A DNA stretch of 64,000 bases from Microvirga sp052115485 (GCF_052115485.1 NZ_JBFRGU010000001.1:248001-312000), one strand, 5' to 3'; counted from the stretch's first letter, positions 9,757-18,751 are shown. Numbers and translations: made by a program. Notes: generated by a model from the sequence alone, not told the origin.

Positions 9757-9792
9757 ACAAAAATCGGGCGTCGGATGGTTCATCCGACGCCC
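9757..9792 (-). terminator. Terminator between acpP and fabF
   Basis: A perfect 12-bp stem GGGCGTCGGATG / CATCCGACGCCC with a 3-base loop, followed on the minus strand by GATTTTTGTTT, lies just after the acpP stop. It would make acpP transcripts more abundant than fabF transcripts. Confidence 0.85.
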
Positions 9793-9800
9793 CATGGGCT

Positions 9801-10037
9801 TTAGGCCGCGTTCTTCTCAAGGAACTTGATCGCGTCGCCGACCGTGACGATCGTCTCAGCGGCATCGTCCGGGATCTCGACGTTAAACTCTTCTTCGAAC
9901 GCCATGACGAGCTCGACGGTGTCAAGGCTGTCGGCGCCAAGGTCGTCGATGAAGTTGGCATTGTCCGTCACCTTCTCGGCGTCGACGCCCAGGTGTTCGA
10001 CAACGATCTTCTTCACGCGATCAGCGATGTCACTCAT
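9801..10037 (-). CDS. acpP: Acyl carrier protein
   Basis: A 78-residue acidic carrier that holds growing acyl chains on 4'-phosphopantetheine. The attachment serine is in GADSLDTVELVMAFE at about residue 36, the classic DSL motif. The start ATG at 10037 is preceded by GAGGAAAG. The dedicated terminator on its 3' side and the 233-bp upstream gap suggest a strong independent transcript, as expected for a very abundant protein. Confidence 0.97.
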   Translation of the reverse strand: MSDIADRVKKIVVEHLGVDAEKVTDNANFIDDLGADSLDTVELVMAFEEEFNVEIPDDAAETIVTVGDAIKFLEKNAA

Positions 10038-10270
10038 CGTTCTTTCCTCAGTGGCTGCCGCCCGTGATTTGGGCGGATCAAGAATAGATTTCGGTTTAGC
10101 GGCTCTGCCCGTTTCTGGCTAACGGTCGGCTTACGCCGTGCAAAGCCGCATTTTTGATCGCCGGTCAACCCCTACGACCCAATCAACCCCATGCTTAACA
10201 CAAGCTTATCGTGTCTGGCGAGGGGGCGAAGAGTTTCGCAAACAGATTCCGGCAGACGTCCTAAGTCGCT
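10038..10270. other. acpP upstream region
   Basis: A 233-bp gap between fabG and acpP, both leftward. It must hold the acpP promoter and leader. No reading frame or RNA gene is supported. Confidence 0.45.
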
Positions 10271-11008
10271 TTAGAACATAGCCATTCCGCCGTTGGCGTG
10301 CAGGGTGGTGCCCGTCACGTAGGCGGCTTCCGTCGATGCCAGATAAACAACGGCGGATGCGATTTCATCCCCCTGGCCGAGGCGGCCCATGGGAATCGTC
10401 CCGAGGATGGCTTCCTTCTGCTTGTCGTTCAAAACGTCCGTCATCGGCGAGGCGATGAAGCCGGGAGCGACGCAGTTGACCGTGATGTTCCGGCTCGCGA
10501 CCTCGGCGGCGAGCGCCTTGGTCATGCCGATCAGGCCGGCCTTGGCGGCGGCATAGTTGCCCTGCCCCGGATTGCCGGTCGAACCGACCACGGACCCGAT
10601 ATTGACGATACGGCCGTAGCGGCGACGCATCATGTTCTTCACCGCCGCGCGGGAGAGGCGGAAGGCCGCCGTGAGATTGACGGCGATCACCGCATCCCAC
10701 TCCTCGTCCTTCATGCGCATGAAGAGGTTGTCCTTCGTGATGCCTGCGTTGTTGACGAGGATATCGAGCCCATCCATGGCGGTTTCCGCGGCGGGAACAA
10801 GCGCTTCGACGGAATCCTTGTCGGACAGATTCGCCTCGATCACATGAACCCGATCACCCAAGGTGGCAGCGAGTTCATCCAGCGCGCCGCGCCGGGTGCC
10901 GGAAATGGCCACGGTCGCGCCCTGTGCATGCAGAGCGCGGGCAATCGCCCCGCCGATTCCGCCGGTCGCGCCGGTGACAAGAGCCTTGCGGCCGCTCAGA
11001 TCGAACAT
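10271..11008 (-). CDS. fabG: 3-oxoacyl-[acyl-carrier-protein] reductase
   Basis: NADPH-dependent short-chain dehydrogenase that reduces 3-oxoacyl-ACP. It shows the cofactor motif TGATGGIGG near residue 12, NNAG at about 86-89, the catalytic serine in IGSVVGSTGN and YAAAK with the Tyr and Lys. I chose ATG 11008 (245 residues) because AGGAGA lies 6 bases upstream; a TTG at 11023 in the same frame lies just upstream of that Shine-Dalgarno and is unlikely to be used. It begins 11 bp after the fabD stop, so fabD-fabG is an operon. Confidence 0.95.
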   Translation of the reverse strand: MFDLSGRKALVTGATGGIGGAIARALHAQGATVAISGTRRGALDELAATLGDRVHVIEANLSDKDSVEALVPAAETAMDGLDILVNNAGITKDNLFMRMKDEEWDAVIAVNLTAAFRLSRAAVKNMMRRRYGRIVNIGSVVGSTGNPGQGNYAAAKAGLIGMTKALAAEVASRNITVNCVAPGFIASPMTDVLNDKQKEAILGTIPMGRLGQGDEIASAVVYLASTEAAYVTGTTLHANGGMAMF

Positions 11009-11019
11009 GAAGGCTCTCC

Positions 11020-11967
11020 TCAACCTTGCAGGGATACTTTGAAGGCGGCAATATCGTCAGGCCCGCCGATGGCGCCGGCAGAAGCCCCCGCCGCGATACG
11101 TTTCACGAGTCCGGTCAGCACCTTACCCGCACCTACCTCATAGAATGAGTCAACGCCTTCAGACGCCATATAAGCAACGCTTTCGCGCCAACGGACCGTG
11201 CCGGTCACCTGCCGGACGAGGCAATCGCGGATCGCCGCCGGGTCAGAGACGGGCTTCGCTTCGACATTGGCCACCACCGGCACGACCGGCGCATTGACCG
11301 TGACCTTTGCCAGGGCCTCGCGCATCGCCTCGGCGGCCGGGGCCATGAGGGAGCAATGGAAGGGAGCGGACACCGGCAGCATCACCGCCCGCTTGGCGCC
11401 CTTCGCCTGAGCGATCACGACCGCCCGTTCGACAGCAGCCTTGTGGCCGGAGACGACGACCTGAGCGCCGCCATTGTCGTTGGCGGCATCGCAGACCTCG
11501 CCTTGAGCAGCCTCGCGAGCAACCTCGAGCGCAACCTCGTATTCCAGACCGAGCAGTGCCGCCATGGCGCCCTGCCCGACCGGCACGGCGCTCTGCATGG
11601 CGTTGCCGCGAATACGCAGCAGGCGAGCCGTATCGGCAATGGACAACGTTCCTGCCGCAGCCAGCGCCGAATACTCCCCAAGCGAGTGGCCAGCGAGATA
11701 AGCTGCATCACGCTTCAGATCGAGCCCGGCCTCGGCCTCGAGCACACGGATCGTGGCAAGGCTGACGGCCATGAGCGCCGGCTGAGTGTTGGCGGTGAGC
11801 GTCAATTCCTCGACAGGACCATCCCAGATGATGCTGGAAAGCTTCTGGGAGAGGGCCTCGTCAACCTCGTCGAAGACGGCCTTGGCCTGCGGAAAAGCAT
11901 CGGCCAGGGCCTTGCCCATCCCGACCGACTGGCTTCCCTGACCGGGAAAGACGAATGCGCGCTTCAT
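11020..11967 (-). CDS. fabD: Malonyl-CoA-acyl carrier protein transacylase
   Basis: Transfers malonyl from CoA to ACP, supplying the extender unit for fatty acid synthesis. The 315-residue protein starts KRAFVFPGQGSQSVGMG, carries the nucleophile serine in GHSLGEYSAL at about residue 94, and has the catalytic histidine in SAPFHCSLM at about 200. It is the first gene of the leftward fabD-fabG-acpP-fabF cluster; AAGGG lies upstream of the ATG. Confidence 0.95.
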   Translation of the reverse strand: MKRAFVFPGQGSQSVGMGKALADAFPQAKAVFDEVDEALSQKLSSIIWDGPVEELTLTANTQPALMAVSLATIRVLEAEAGLDLKRDAAYLAGHSLGEYSALAAAGTLSIADTARLLRIRGNAMQSAVPVGQGAMAALLGLEYEVALEVAREAAQGEVCDAANDNGGAQVVVSGHKAAVERAVVIAQAKGAKRAVMLPVSAPFHCSLMAPAAEAMREALAKVTVNAPVVPVVANVEAKPVSDPAAIRDCLVRQVTGTVRWRESVAYMASEGVDSFYEVGAGKVLTGLVKRIAAGASAGAIGGPDDIAAFKVSLQG

Positions 11968-12149
11968 GAAATGACGCCCTTAGCTATTTTAAAAATCCGC
12001 GCGGGACTCGCACCAGCGGCAGGATGAGTCAAGCTGGTGCAAGGGTCACTTCGCTTGTTTAGGCGTCTATACAGCTGAAAATGAACGCCCCTGACTTTCC
12101 CCAAGCCTGGCTTTTCGCCCAAAAGATCGCTCACAGAATGCTCAGAGCG

Positions 12150-12649
12150 ACAAGCATGGGGGGACGCGGCCAACTGGGCATTCTTTCCGCTGTTTCCACT
12201 CAGTGTCCGATTTCTAATGAAAATCGCCTCAAAGGCGCGATACGTCGACGTTTCCGCGGCATTCATTCGGCCACATTCAACGAGCCTGGGGGAGAGGCTT
12301 CGAAAATCCCACCCTATTGGTCTTGAACATCGTGTGGCTTGGCGATGCTTACAACATATATGCCCTATCCACCTTGATCCTGGGCTGCATCGCGACGGCA
12401 TGGCTTGCCTGGACGCAGCGCTGGGGTGAAGCCATCTTCACGGCCCTAGGCTTTGCCTTGGCTACCTCCTCGGGTTCGCTGATCTCAATGCCCCGCTATG
12501 TCCTGGCCTCGGTCGGGTTTGCCCTGTTCTTCGTTCACGCCATCCCGAAGCTTCCAAGGCCTGTTCTCGTCATTATTCTGATCGGCCAACTCAACCTTCT
12601 GTTCGCGTTTGCGGGGGAATGGTTCAGGGGCGCGTCGTGGCTGGTATAA
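12150..12649 (+). pseudogene. Remnant of a PIG-V-type mannosyltransferase membrane protein
   Basis: Two reading frames carry opposite ends of what looks like one polytopic glycosyltransferase. In one frame (about 12150-12265) the sequence reads AWGDAANWAFFPLFPL, matching the luminal loop and first helices of the PIG-V/bacterial mannosyltransferase family. In another frame (about 12262-12649) it reads FGHIQRAWGRGFENPT and continues with several membrane helices, the SMPRYVLASVGFALFFVHA segment and a terminal FRGASWLV, matching the C-terminal third. The family is normally near 400 residues, so roughly 200 residues between the parts are missing and the join is out of frame. A TTG at 12317 could give a 110-residue membrane peptide, but I regard it as decayed. 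Family match is by motif memory, not a search. Confidence 0.6.
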
Positions 12650-13272
12650 TTCTCGAGAGCAAAGCGGTATCCGCGGTGGCGTTCATCGCGAAACTTGTCG
12701 TGCTGGTGGTCGCTCTTGCCCTGAATGCGACCTTTCTTTTCATTGTGCTGAATCCGAAAGTACGTCCGGAATATCGGGATTACTTTATCGAGAAGACGGC
12801 AAAGCGCTGGGTCCGGGGTGGCCAGTATCCCGAAGTTCGCCCCTACGAAAAAATCTTCTCCGACAAGGGACCCAAGGATCCGAGCATCCTGGGCATGGGC
12901 TGGTCCGAGCCGGATGCCAGCGGAGTCTGGAGCGAAGAGCCGCAGGCCAATCTTCTTTTTCGCGTCACTTTCGAGATTAAAGCCGACTGCCAGGTCGTCG
13001 TCTCCGGAACCCCTTTCCAGAGACCGGGGCGGGATTTCCAAGTGGCAGACATTATCGTCAATGGCCAAAACCTCCAGACGGTAAGGTTTTCCGGAGACGT
13101 CGACCAGGAATACAAAATAATTGTCCCTTTCTCTTTGGTAGAGAAGCGGAACGGCTATGTTTCTCTGCAGTTCAGGTTCGCCGATCTCAAATCGCCGAGA
13201 GATCTTTCTTTAGGCACCGATTTAAGGAAGCTTGGTTTCCATATGACGGCCTTGAGGCTTGATCCCCTTTAA
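12619..13272 (+). CDS. Membrane-anchored hypothetical protein with GWS-type motif
   Basis: A 217-residue protein with one hydrophobic segment at about residues 20-45 and a strand-rich, probably periplasmic C-terminal part. It contains GMGWSEPDASGVWSEE followed by an alternating polar/hydrophobic tract. Similar GWS-x-PE-xx-G-x-WS segments occur in accessory domains of bacterial cell-surface polysaccharide and glycosyltransferase proteins, so a role near glycan synthesis is possible but unproven. It overlaps the mannosyltransferase remnant by 31 bp and could be a surviving partner of that lost gene. The start is uncertain: ATG 12619 has GGGGGA too close to it, and GTG 12637 is an alternative. 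Confidence 0.55.
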   Translation: MVQGRVVAGIILESKAVSAVAFIAKLVVLVVALALNATFLFIVLNPKVRPEYRDYFIEKTAKRWVRGGQYPEVRPYEKIFSDKGPKDPSILGMGWSEPDASGVWSEEPQANLLFRVTFEIKADCQVVVSGTPFQRPGRDFQVADIIVNGQNLQTVRFSGDVDQEYKIIVPFSLVEKRNGYVSLQFRFADLKSPRDLSLGTDLRKLGFHMTALRLDPL

Positions 13273-13375
13273 GCCTGCTTCCACGCCCCACCGCATAGCG
13301 CCCTTGTCTTCTCGGCTGGCACAGTGTATCCAGCCACTTTCCAGATCTTCCCGAACCTGAAGAAGGAGCCTTTCC

Positions 13376-13774
13376 ATGGCTCGTGTGACCGTCGAAGATT
13401 GCATCGACAAGGTCGATAACCGGTTTGAGCTCGTGTTGCTCGCCAGCCATCGCGCCCGCCTGATCTCCTCCGGCTCGCCGCTGACGATCGATCGCGACCG
13501 CGATAAAAACCCCGTCGTTGCCCTGCGCGAGATCGCGGACGAGACCATCGCCCCGGACGATCTGAAGGAGCAGCTGATCCACTCGATGCAGAAATATGTC
13601 GAAGTGGACGAGCCCGAAGCGGAAGCCGTGCCACTTCTTGGCAACACGGCTGCCGCCAGCAGCGGCGACGATTCCGATGTGCAGTTCGACCGCATGAGCG
13701 AAGAAGACCTGCTCCGCGGCCTCGAAGGCCTCGTGCCGCCGACCCATAGCGCGGACGACGACGACCGCGAATAA
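13376..13774 (+). CDS. rpoZ: DNA-directed RNA polymerase omega subunit
   Basis: A 132-residue omega subunit that binds beta' and aids RNA polymerase assembly. It begins MARVTVEDCIDKVDNRFEL, the family signature, with VALREIADETI further on. An acidic C-terminal extension ending DDDDRE is typical of alphaproteobacteria. AAGGAG lies 8 bases before the ATG, and a terminator follows, separating it from rsh; the rpoZ-spoT neighbourhood is conserved in proteobacteria. Confidence 0.95.
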   Translation: MARVTVEDCIDKVDNRFELVLLASHRARLISSGSPLTIDRDRDKNPVVALREIADETIAPDDLKEQLIHSMQKYVEVDEPEAEAVPLLGNTAAASSGDDSDVQFDRMSEEDLLRGLEGLVPPTHSADDDDRE

Positions 13775-13794
13775 GCGTCGAATGTCGAATTTCG

Positions 13795-13823
13795 AAAGCC
13801 CGGCCCAGCGCCGGGCTTTTTTA
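13795..13823 (+). terminator. Rho-independent terminator after rpoZ
   Basis: Stem AGCCCGGC / GCCGGGCT around a 5-base loop (CCAGC), followed by TTTTTT, 20 bp after the rpoZ stop. Confidence 0.9.
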
Positions 13824-13949
13824 TTGTGGGTTTCTTATTGCAGGTTTCTTGCCGTATTTTCGAAACCGTTCAGCTTGCGATCATGCAAGCTTCGACAATA
13901 TCCTTTTAACCTCAGCCGGTTATGAGGACGAGAAGGAGATGTTCAGCCG

Positions 13950-16106
13950 ATGATGCGCCAGTATGAACTTGTCGAGAGGGTCAAGCGCTACAATCCCTCG
14001 ACCGACGAGGCGCTTCTCAATCGTGCGTACATCTATGCCATGATGGCTCATGGCAGTCAGAAGCGTGCCTCCGGCGATCTGTTCTTCGGCCACCCCCTCG
14101 AAGTCGCTGCCATTCTGACCGACCTGAAGCTCGACGATGCGACCATCGCCGCCGCCGTTCTGCACGACACCGTGGAGGATACCGAGGCGACGCTGGAGGA
14201 GATCAACAAGACCTTCGGCCCGCAGATCGGCGCGCTCGTGGATGGTCTGACCAAAATCAAGCGGCTCGATCTCGTCTCGAAACAGGCAGCCCAGGGAGAG
14301 AACTTCCGCAAGCTTCTGCTCGCGATTGCCAATGACGTGCGCGTGCTTCTCGTCAAGCTGGCGGACCGCCTGCACAATATGCGCACGCTCCAGTTCATGT
14401 CGCCGGAGAAGCGCAAGCGCATCGCCGAGGAAACGCTCGATATCTACGCGCCCCTCGCCGGACGAATGGGCATTCAGGAAATGCGCGAGGAACTGGAGGA
14501 TCTCGCCTTCCAGAACCTCGACCCAGACGCCTATGAGGCCATCAGCCGGCATCTTCGCGACCTGACGGTCAAGAACGAAAAACTCGTCGAGCAGATCGAG
14601 CAGGACCTGACCGCGAAACTTGAAGCCAAGGGGATCCATTCGGTCGTTACCGGACGCCAGAAGCGGCTTTATTCCGTGTGGCGCAAGATGGAGCGCAAGT
14701 CCCTGGCCTTCGAACAATTGTCCGACATCTTCGGGTTCCGCGTGATCGTCGATAATGTGGACGATTGCTATCGCGCGCTCGGCGTCGTGCACACGTCCTG
14801 GCCGATGGTGCCGGGCCGCTACAAGGACTACGTCTCCACGCCGAAGCAGAACGATTATCGCTCGATCCACACGACCGTGATCGGCCCCGGTCGCCAGCGT
14901 GTGGAATTGCAGATCAGAAGTCAGGAAATGGACGAGATCGCCGAGTTCGGCATCGCAGCTCACGCTCTCTACAAGGAGGGCATCAACGACAATTCACGGC
15001 TCGCCAACGAGAGCCGCGCCTATCAATGGCTGCGGCGCACGGTCGACCTTCTGGCCGAGGGCGACAATCCGGAAGAGTTTCTGGAGCATACCAAGCTCGA
15101 ACTGTTTCACGATCAGGTCTTCTGCTTCACGCCGAAGGGGCGGCTCATCGCCCTGCCCCGTGGCGCGACGCCTATCGATTTCGCCTATGCGGTGCACACC
15201 GATGTCGGCAACACGGCCGTCGGCTGCAAGATCAACGGCCGCATCGCACCCCTTCTTACGGAATTGCAGAACGGCGACGAGGTCGAGATCATTCGTTCCG
15301 AAGGTCAGACGCCCCCAGCCGCCTGGGAATCCCTCGTCGTCACCGGTAAGGCCCGCGCCTCGATCCGTCGGGCCACGCGCGCCGCCGTGCGGCGGCAATA
15401 TACGGGTCTCGGTCATCAGATCCTGGAGCGCGCCTTCGAGCGAGGCGGCAAGGCTTTCTCGGACGAGAAGCTGAAGGGCGCCCTGCCACGCCTTGCACGC
15501 GGCTCCATCGAGGACGTGCTCGCGGCGGTTGGACGTGGCGAGATGTTCTCAGGCGATGTCGTGCGTGCCGTCTATCCTGATTTCAAGGAAGAGCGGCGGG
15601 CCAATCAGGCAGAGATTGCGACCGCCACCGGCAACGATGGGATTGGCTCTTCGACAGGCATCCCCATTCGCGGCCTCAATCGCGATATGCCGATCCGCTT
15701 CTCGCCGGAAGGCGGCGCGATCCCCGGCGATCGCATCGTCGGCATTCTGACGCCCGGCGAAGGTGTGACGATCTATCCGATCCAATCCTCCTCACTCGCG
15801 GCCTTCGACAACGAGCCCGACCGCTGGATCGACGTGCGCTGGGATATCGAAGCGCATGCCGATCAGCGCTTCCCCGCGCGGATCAAGCTCGAATCCATCA
15901 ACGAACCGGGCTCGCTCGCCCAGATCACACAGGTCATCGCCGATCACGACGGCAATATCGACAACGTCTCCATGAAGCGCCGCACACAGGACTTCACGGA
16001 TATGACCATCGATCTGACGGTGTGGGATCTCAAACAACTCAACGCGATCATTGCCGAATTGCGCGCCAAGCGTGTCGTCAGCAAGGTCGAGCGCGTCATC
16101 GGATAG
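13950..16106 (+). CDS. rsh: Bifunctional (p)ppGpp synthetase/hydrolase (RelA/SpoT homologue)
   Basis: Synthesises and degrades the stringent-response alarmone. The 718-residue protein has the full long-RSH layout: an HD hydrolase domain at about 25-180 with FGHPLEVAAIL and the intact VLHDTVEDTEAT; a synthetase domain at about 230-345 with GRYKDYVSTPKQNDYRSIHT and the basic GRQKRLYSVWRKME; a TGS domain at about 390-450; and a C-terminal ACT domain at about 640-715 with ESINEPGSLAQITQVIADHD. Both active sites look intact, as expected for the single RSH of alphaproteobacteria. AAGGAG precedes the start by 13 bases; an in-frame ATG follows at 13953. Its stop codon abuts an intergenic palindromic repeat. 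Confidence 0.96.
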   Translation: MMRQYELVERVKRYNPSTDEALLNRAYIYAMMAHGSQKRASGDLFFGHPLEVAAILTDLKLDDATIAAAVLHDTVEDTEATLEEINKTFGPQIGALVDGLTKIKRLDLVSKQAAQGENFRKLLLAIANDVRVLLVKLADRLHNMRTLQFMSPEKRKRIAEETLDIYAPLAGRMGIQEMREELEDLAFQNLDPDAYEAISRHLRDLTVKNEKLVEQIEQDLTAKLEAKGIHSVVTGRQKRLYSVWRKMERKSLAFEQLSDIFGFRVIVDNVDDCYRALGVVHTSWPMVPGRYKDYVSTPKQNDYRSIHTTVIGPGRQRVELQIRSQEMDEIAEFGIAAHALYKEGINDNSRLANESRAYQWLRRTVDLLAEGDNPEEFLEHTKLELFHDQVFCFTPKGRLIALPRGATPIDFAYAVHTDVGNTAVGCKINGRIAPLLTELQNGDEVEIIRSEGQTPPAAWESLVVTGKARASIRRATRAAVRRQYTGLGHQILERAFERGGKAFSDEKLKGALPRLARGSIEDVLAAVGRGEMFSGDVVRAVYPDFKEERRANQAEIATATGNDGIGSSTGIPIRGLNRDMPIRFSPEGGAIPGDRIVGILTPGEGVTIYPIQSSSLAAFDNEPDRWIDVRWDIEAHADQRFPARIKLESINEPGSLAQITQVIADHDGNIDNVSMKRRTQDFTDMTIDLTVWDLKQLNAIIAELRAKRVVSKVERVIG

Positions 16107-16206
16107 AGCATGATCAGAACAAGTGGAAACCGGTTGTTCGTCCGGATCATGCGGCACTAAAGAAACGAGAGCTTTCTCATGTTTCAATGAGACATGAGAA
16201 AGCTCT
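16107..16206 (-). repeat. Composite palindromic intergenic repeat, copy 1
   Basis: Two hairpins side by side. The first (16108-16152) has arms GCATGATC / GATCATGC with inner GAACAA / TTGTTC. The second (16168-16206) has 15-bp perfect arms beginning AGAGCTTTCTCATGT. This copy is the reverse complement, in hairpin order, of the copies at 24157 and 29019. It sits directly after the rsh stop and 15 bp before the next start, where it may also terminate transcription. Confidence 0.85.
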
Positions 16207-16220
16207 AGAAAGCCCTACAC

Positions 16221-16916
16221 GTGAGCAAGAACCCGCGCATCGCCGTCATCATGGACGAAAACACCAGCGTCGACGGCACCCGGTACGACATGACGAAAGC
16301 CTACTTCATCGCGATCCATCGCGCGGGCGGCCTGCCATTCGGCATTCCGTATTTCGCCGATCTCGTCGAGCCGGTCGTCGAGGAGTTCGACGGCTTGGTC
16401 AGCGTCGGCGGTCGCATCCGATTTCCCGGCGAGTGGTACATACCAGGTCACGAGTCGCGCTATCCACTCTCCGAACGCCTCGCCGTCGAAATGGCGCTCA
16501 TGCAAGGCTTTCTCAACCGCGACAAGCCTGTTCTCGGCATCTGCAACGGCATGCAGATGCTCGCCTGCCTCAACGGCGGACGCATGGTCCACGAGGTGCG
16601 CAAAGTCGGCGCGCATATTCTCGATCATGACAACCGCAACGGAACGCACACCGTCTCCATTGCGCCAGGCACGATGCTCTCACGCATCCTCGGCACCGAC
16701 CAATTCGCGGTGAACAGCCGCCATCAGGAGGCCGTGGTCGAAGTCTCAGGCAAAGCTGTCGCCGCCGCCAAAGCGGATGACGGCGTCATCGAAGCCATCG
16801 AGATCCCCTCCCGCCGCTTCGCCCTGGGCCTCCAATGGCACCAGGAGGCTTTCGCGACCCAGGATCATCCGGGGAATAGGGTTTTCAGTGCCTTCATTGA
16901 AGCTTCAAGAAAGTGA
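16221..16916 (+). CDS. Class I glutamine amidotransferase-like hydrolase (peptidase C26, PuuD-type)
   Basis: A 231-residue protein of the gamma-glutamyl-gamma-aminobutyrate hydrolase family, which releases glutamate from gamma-glutamyl compounds in polyamine and related catabolism. The nucleophile cysteine is in VLGICNGMQML at about residue 100, and the catalytic His and Glu are in LGLQWHQEAF near 215. The start is GTG 16221, just after a palindromic repeat. No puu genes are adjacent, so the gamma-glutamyl substrate is unknown. Its 3' end nearly meets that of a leftward pseudogene. Confidence 0.85.
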   Translation: MSKNPRIAVIMDENTSVDGTRYDMTKAYFIAIHRAGGLPFGIPYFADLVEPVVEEFDGLVSVGGRIRFPGEWYIPGHESRYPLSERLAVEMALMQGFLNRDKPVLGICNGMQMLACLNGGRMVHEVRKVGAHILDHDNRNGTHTVSIAPGTMLSRILGTDQFAVNSRHQEAVVEVSGKAVAAAKADDGVIEAIEIPSRRFALGLQWHQEAFATQDHPGNRVFSAFIEASRK

Positions 16917-16920
16917 ATTC

Positions 16921-17784
16921 CTAGATCAGTTGGAGCGATGGCTTCGCCAGCATCAGCCAAATGATGGCGAGAACTGCGCCGAAAGCCGAGGCTTTTATTG
17001 CTAGAAGATCCGCCAGGACGACAGTTCCGGCAACATGCGCGATCAAAGCGGGATTGCCCGTCCGATGGGCCATCAGCATGAAGAATGCGATGCGGGTATC
17101 CGAGCCATGAGCGAAAGGCCAGAACGACATCGCGCAGGGAATGGGCTTCGTCTTCCACGAGATCGTAGGTCATGCGGCTGCGCACACGCTCCTCGACGAC
17201 AGCACAGACGACTTCCGCAACATCATCGACACTCACCGTCTGGATCTTCTGCTCACCATCGAGAAGCGGCACCACCAAAGGAAACGATGCGAGGCCTCGC
17301 AAGAGCGCCGTCCCGCCATAGGCATTAGGAGCGATAACCAAACCGGGGCGCAAAATCGTCCAGGACAGATCGGAGGCCATCAGGACCGCATCGGCTAGTG
17401 CCTTCGTACGGGAAAACGGAACATCCGCCTCAGCGGAGATACCAACAGCCGACACCTGGATACGTATTTTACCCCGGTTTGCTCGCAGGCTGCGAAGAGC
17501 GCCTCCATCGCGTCGAACTGGAGCGCTTGCAGATTGTCGCGCGGACTATCCTGGAGCGCCCCGGAACAATTCACGACGGCATCCACGTTCGACAAGACGG
17601 GCAGCCATGCGGCGGCATCAGTGAGTTGCGCGATATCCCGTTCGAGCCAGATCACGTCGGGATGCGACACGCGCGCTCTGGTGACCGAACGCCCTAAACC
17701 CGTGACACCATGGCCGGCATCGAGAAGCTTGAGAACGACGGGCAGTCCGATAAGCCCGTATGCCCCAAGGACGAGAACCCGCAT
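16921..17784 (-). pseudogene. Frameshifted NAD(P)-binding SDR oxidoreductase
   Basis: The 5' part (17784 down to about 17465) encodes a Rossmann start MRVLVLGAYGLIGLPVV and continues to ACEQTGVKYV, then runs into unrelated residues. A second frame picks up at once with IQVSAVGISAEADVPFSRTK and goes on to LRPGLVIAPNAYGGTALLRG and TVSVDDVAEVV. The join is explained by loss of one base near 17461-17463 (TACGTATCCAG; one extra base after GT restores V-I-Q). A second shift is likely near 17090, where a different frame carries a hydrophobic tail ending WLMLAKPSLQLI. Either the gene is dead or the frameshift is a sequencing error. Confidence 0.75.
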
Positions 17785-17926
17785 GAAAATCCGCCGTGGA
17801 AGAGAAGCTGCGCCGAGCGCTCGATACTAGGGACTATTCATGAACTTTGTTACTGAAAATCCTTCTCGACGCCCCCTCCCGTCATGAGTTAACCAACCCC
17901 GGACGCACCTAATCGAAAGCCAACGC

Positions 17927-18511
17927 ATGACCCCCACAGAAGCCCTCGACGAATTCCGCTCCGCTGGCGCCCTGTTGGAGGGACATTTCGTTCTCTCGTC
18001 GGGGCTGCACAGCCCCGTCTTCCTGCAAAAGATGTTCGTTTTTCAGGATCCGGCGCGCACGGAGCGTGTTTGCAAGGCGTTGGCCGAGCGGATTAAGGAT
18101 GTTTACGGGACGGTGGATTACGTCGTATCCCCTGCCATCGGCGGCATCGTGCCCGGCTATGAGACGGCGCGGCATCTGGGCTGCAAGGCGATCTTCGTCG
18201 AGCGTGAGAACGGCGAGTTCGTGCTGCGGCGCGGTTTCACCATTCCGGAGGGCGCCCGGGTCGTGATGGTGGAAGATATCGTGACGACGGGTCTCTCCTC
18301 CCGTGAATGCCTTGCCGCTCTGAGCAGCTATCCGGGAAAGATTTTGGGAGCGGCCTGCCTCATCGATCGATCCGGTGGCAAAGCCGATCTGGGCGTCCCG
18401 CTGGTCTCCCTGATTCAGCTGGATATTCCCACTTATCCGGCTGACGAACTGCCGCCGGAACTGGCGGCACTTCCCGCGACAAAGCCGGGGAGCCGAAACC
18501 TTACAACATAG
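17927..18511 (+). CDS. pyrE: Orotate phosphoribosyltransferase
   Basis: Joins orotate to PRPP in de novo pyrimidine synthesis. The 194-residue protein has HFVLSSGLHS near the N-terminus, FVERENGEFVLRRGF in the middle, and the PRPP-binding motif MVEDIVTTGLSS at about residue 113. Start at ATG 17927. It is a stand-alone gene divergent from the SDR pseudogene. Confidence 0.94.
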   Translation: MTPTEALDEFRSAGALLEGHFVLSSGLHSPVFLQKMFVFQDPARTERVCKALAERIKDVYGTVDYVVSPAIGGIVPGYETARHLGCKAIFVERENGEFVLRRGFTIPEGARVVMVEDIVTTGLSSRECLAALSSYPGKILGAACLIDRSGGKADLGVPLVSLIQLDIPTYPADELPPELAALPATKPGSRNLTT

Positions 18512-18563
18512 ATTTTTCCTTTAATTTCATGGGCATATCTTATCATCCTGAAGTAGTACCCGC

Positions 18564-18592
18564 TTGACACAAATTGTTCCTATGGCTTTACT
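18564..18592 (+). promoter_or_regulatory. Candidate sigma-70 promoter upstream of the NYN-domain gene
   Basis: TTGACA at 18564-18569, a 17-bp spacer, and TTTACT at 18587-18592. The box lies about 160 bp upstream of the NYN-domain gene start in an AT-richer gap after pyrE. Confidence 0.5.
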
Positions 18593-18751
18593 GTAGAGGT
18601 TGAAGTTTATTATTCCTGACGAGGGTACGGTCAGCCGCTCCAGAATACGCCGCAAATAGCTCGCTACTTTATTTCAGTCGCGAATAGTTTTGATGTCGTT
18701 TTTTTAAGTACGGTTTTTGCCAGACCCTGAGCATATAGTGCGAGACAAAGC

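Noticed and set aside
12081..12326. An 81-residue rightward frame starting MNAPDFPQAWLFAQK
   Set aside because: A different frame over the same bases encodes a recognisable mannosyltransferase segment, so this is a shadow.
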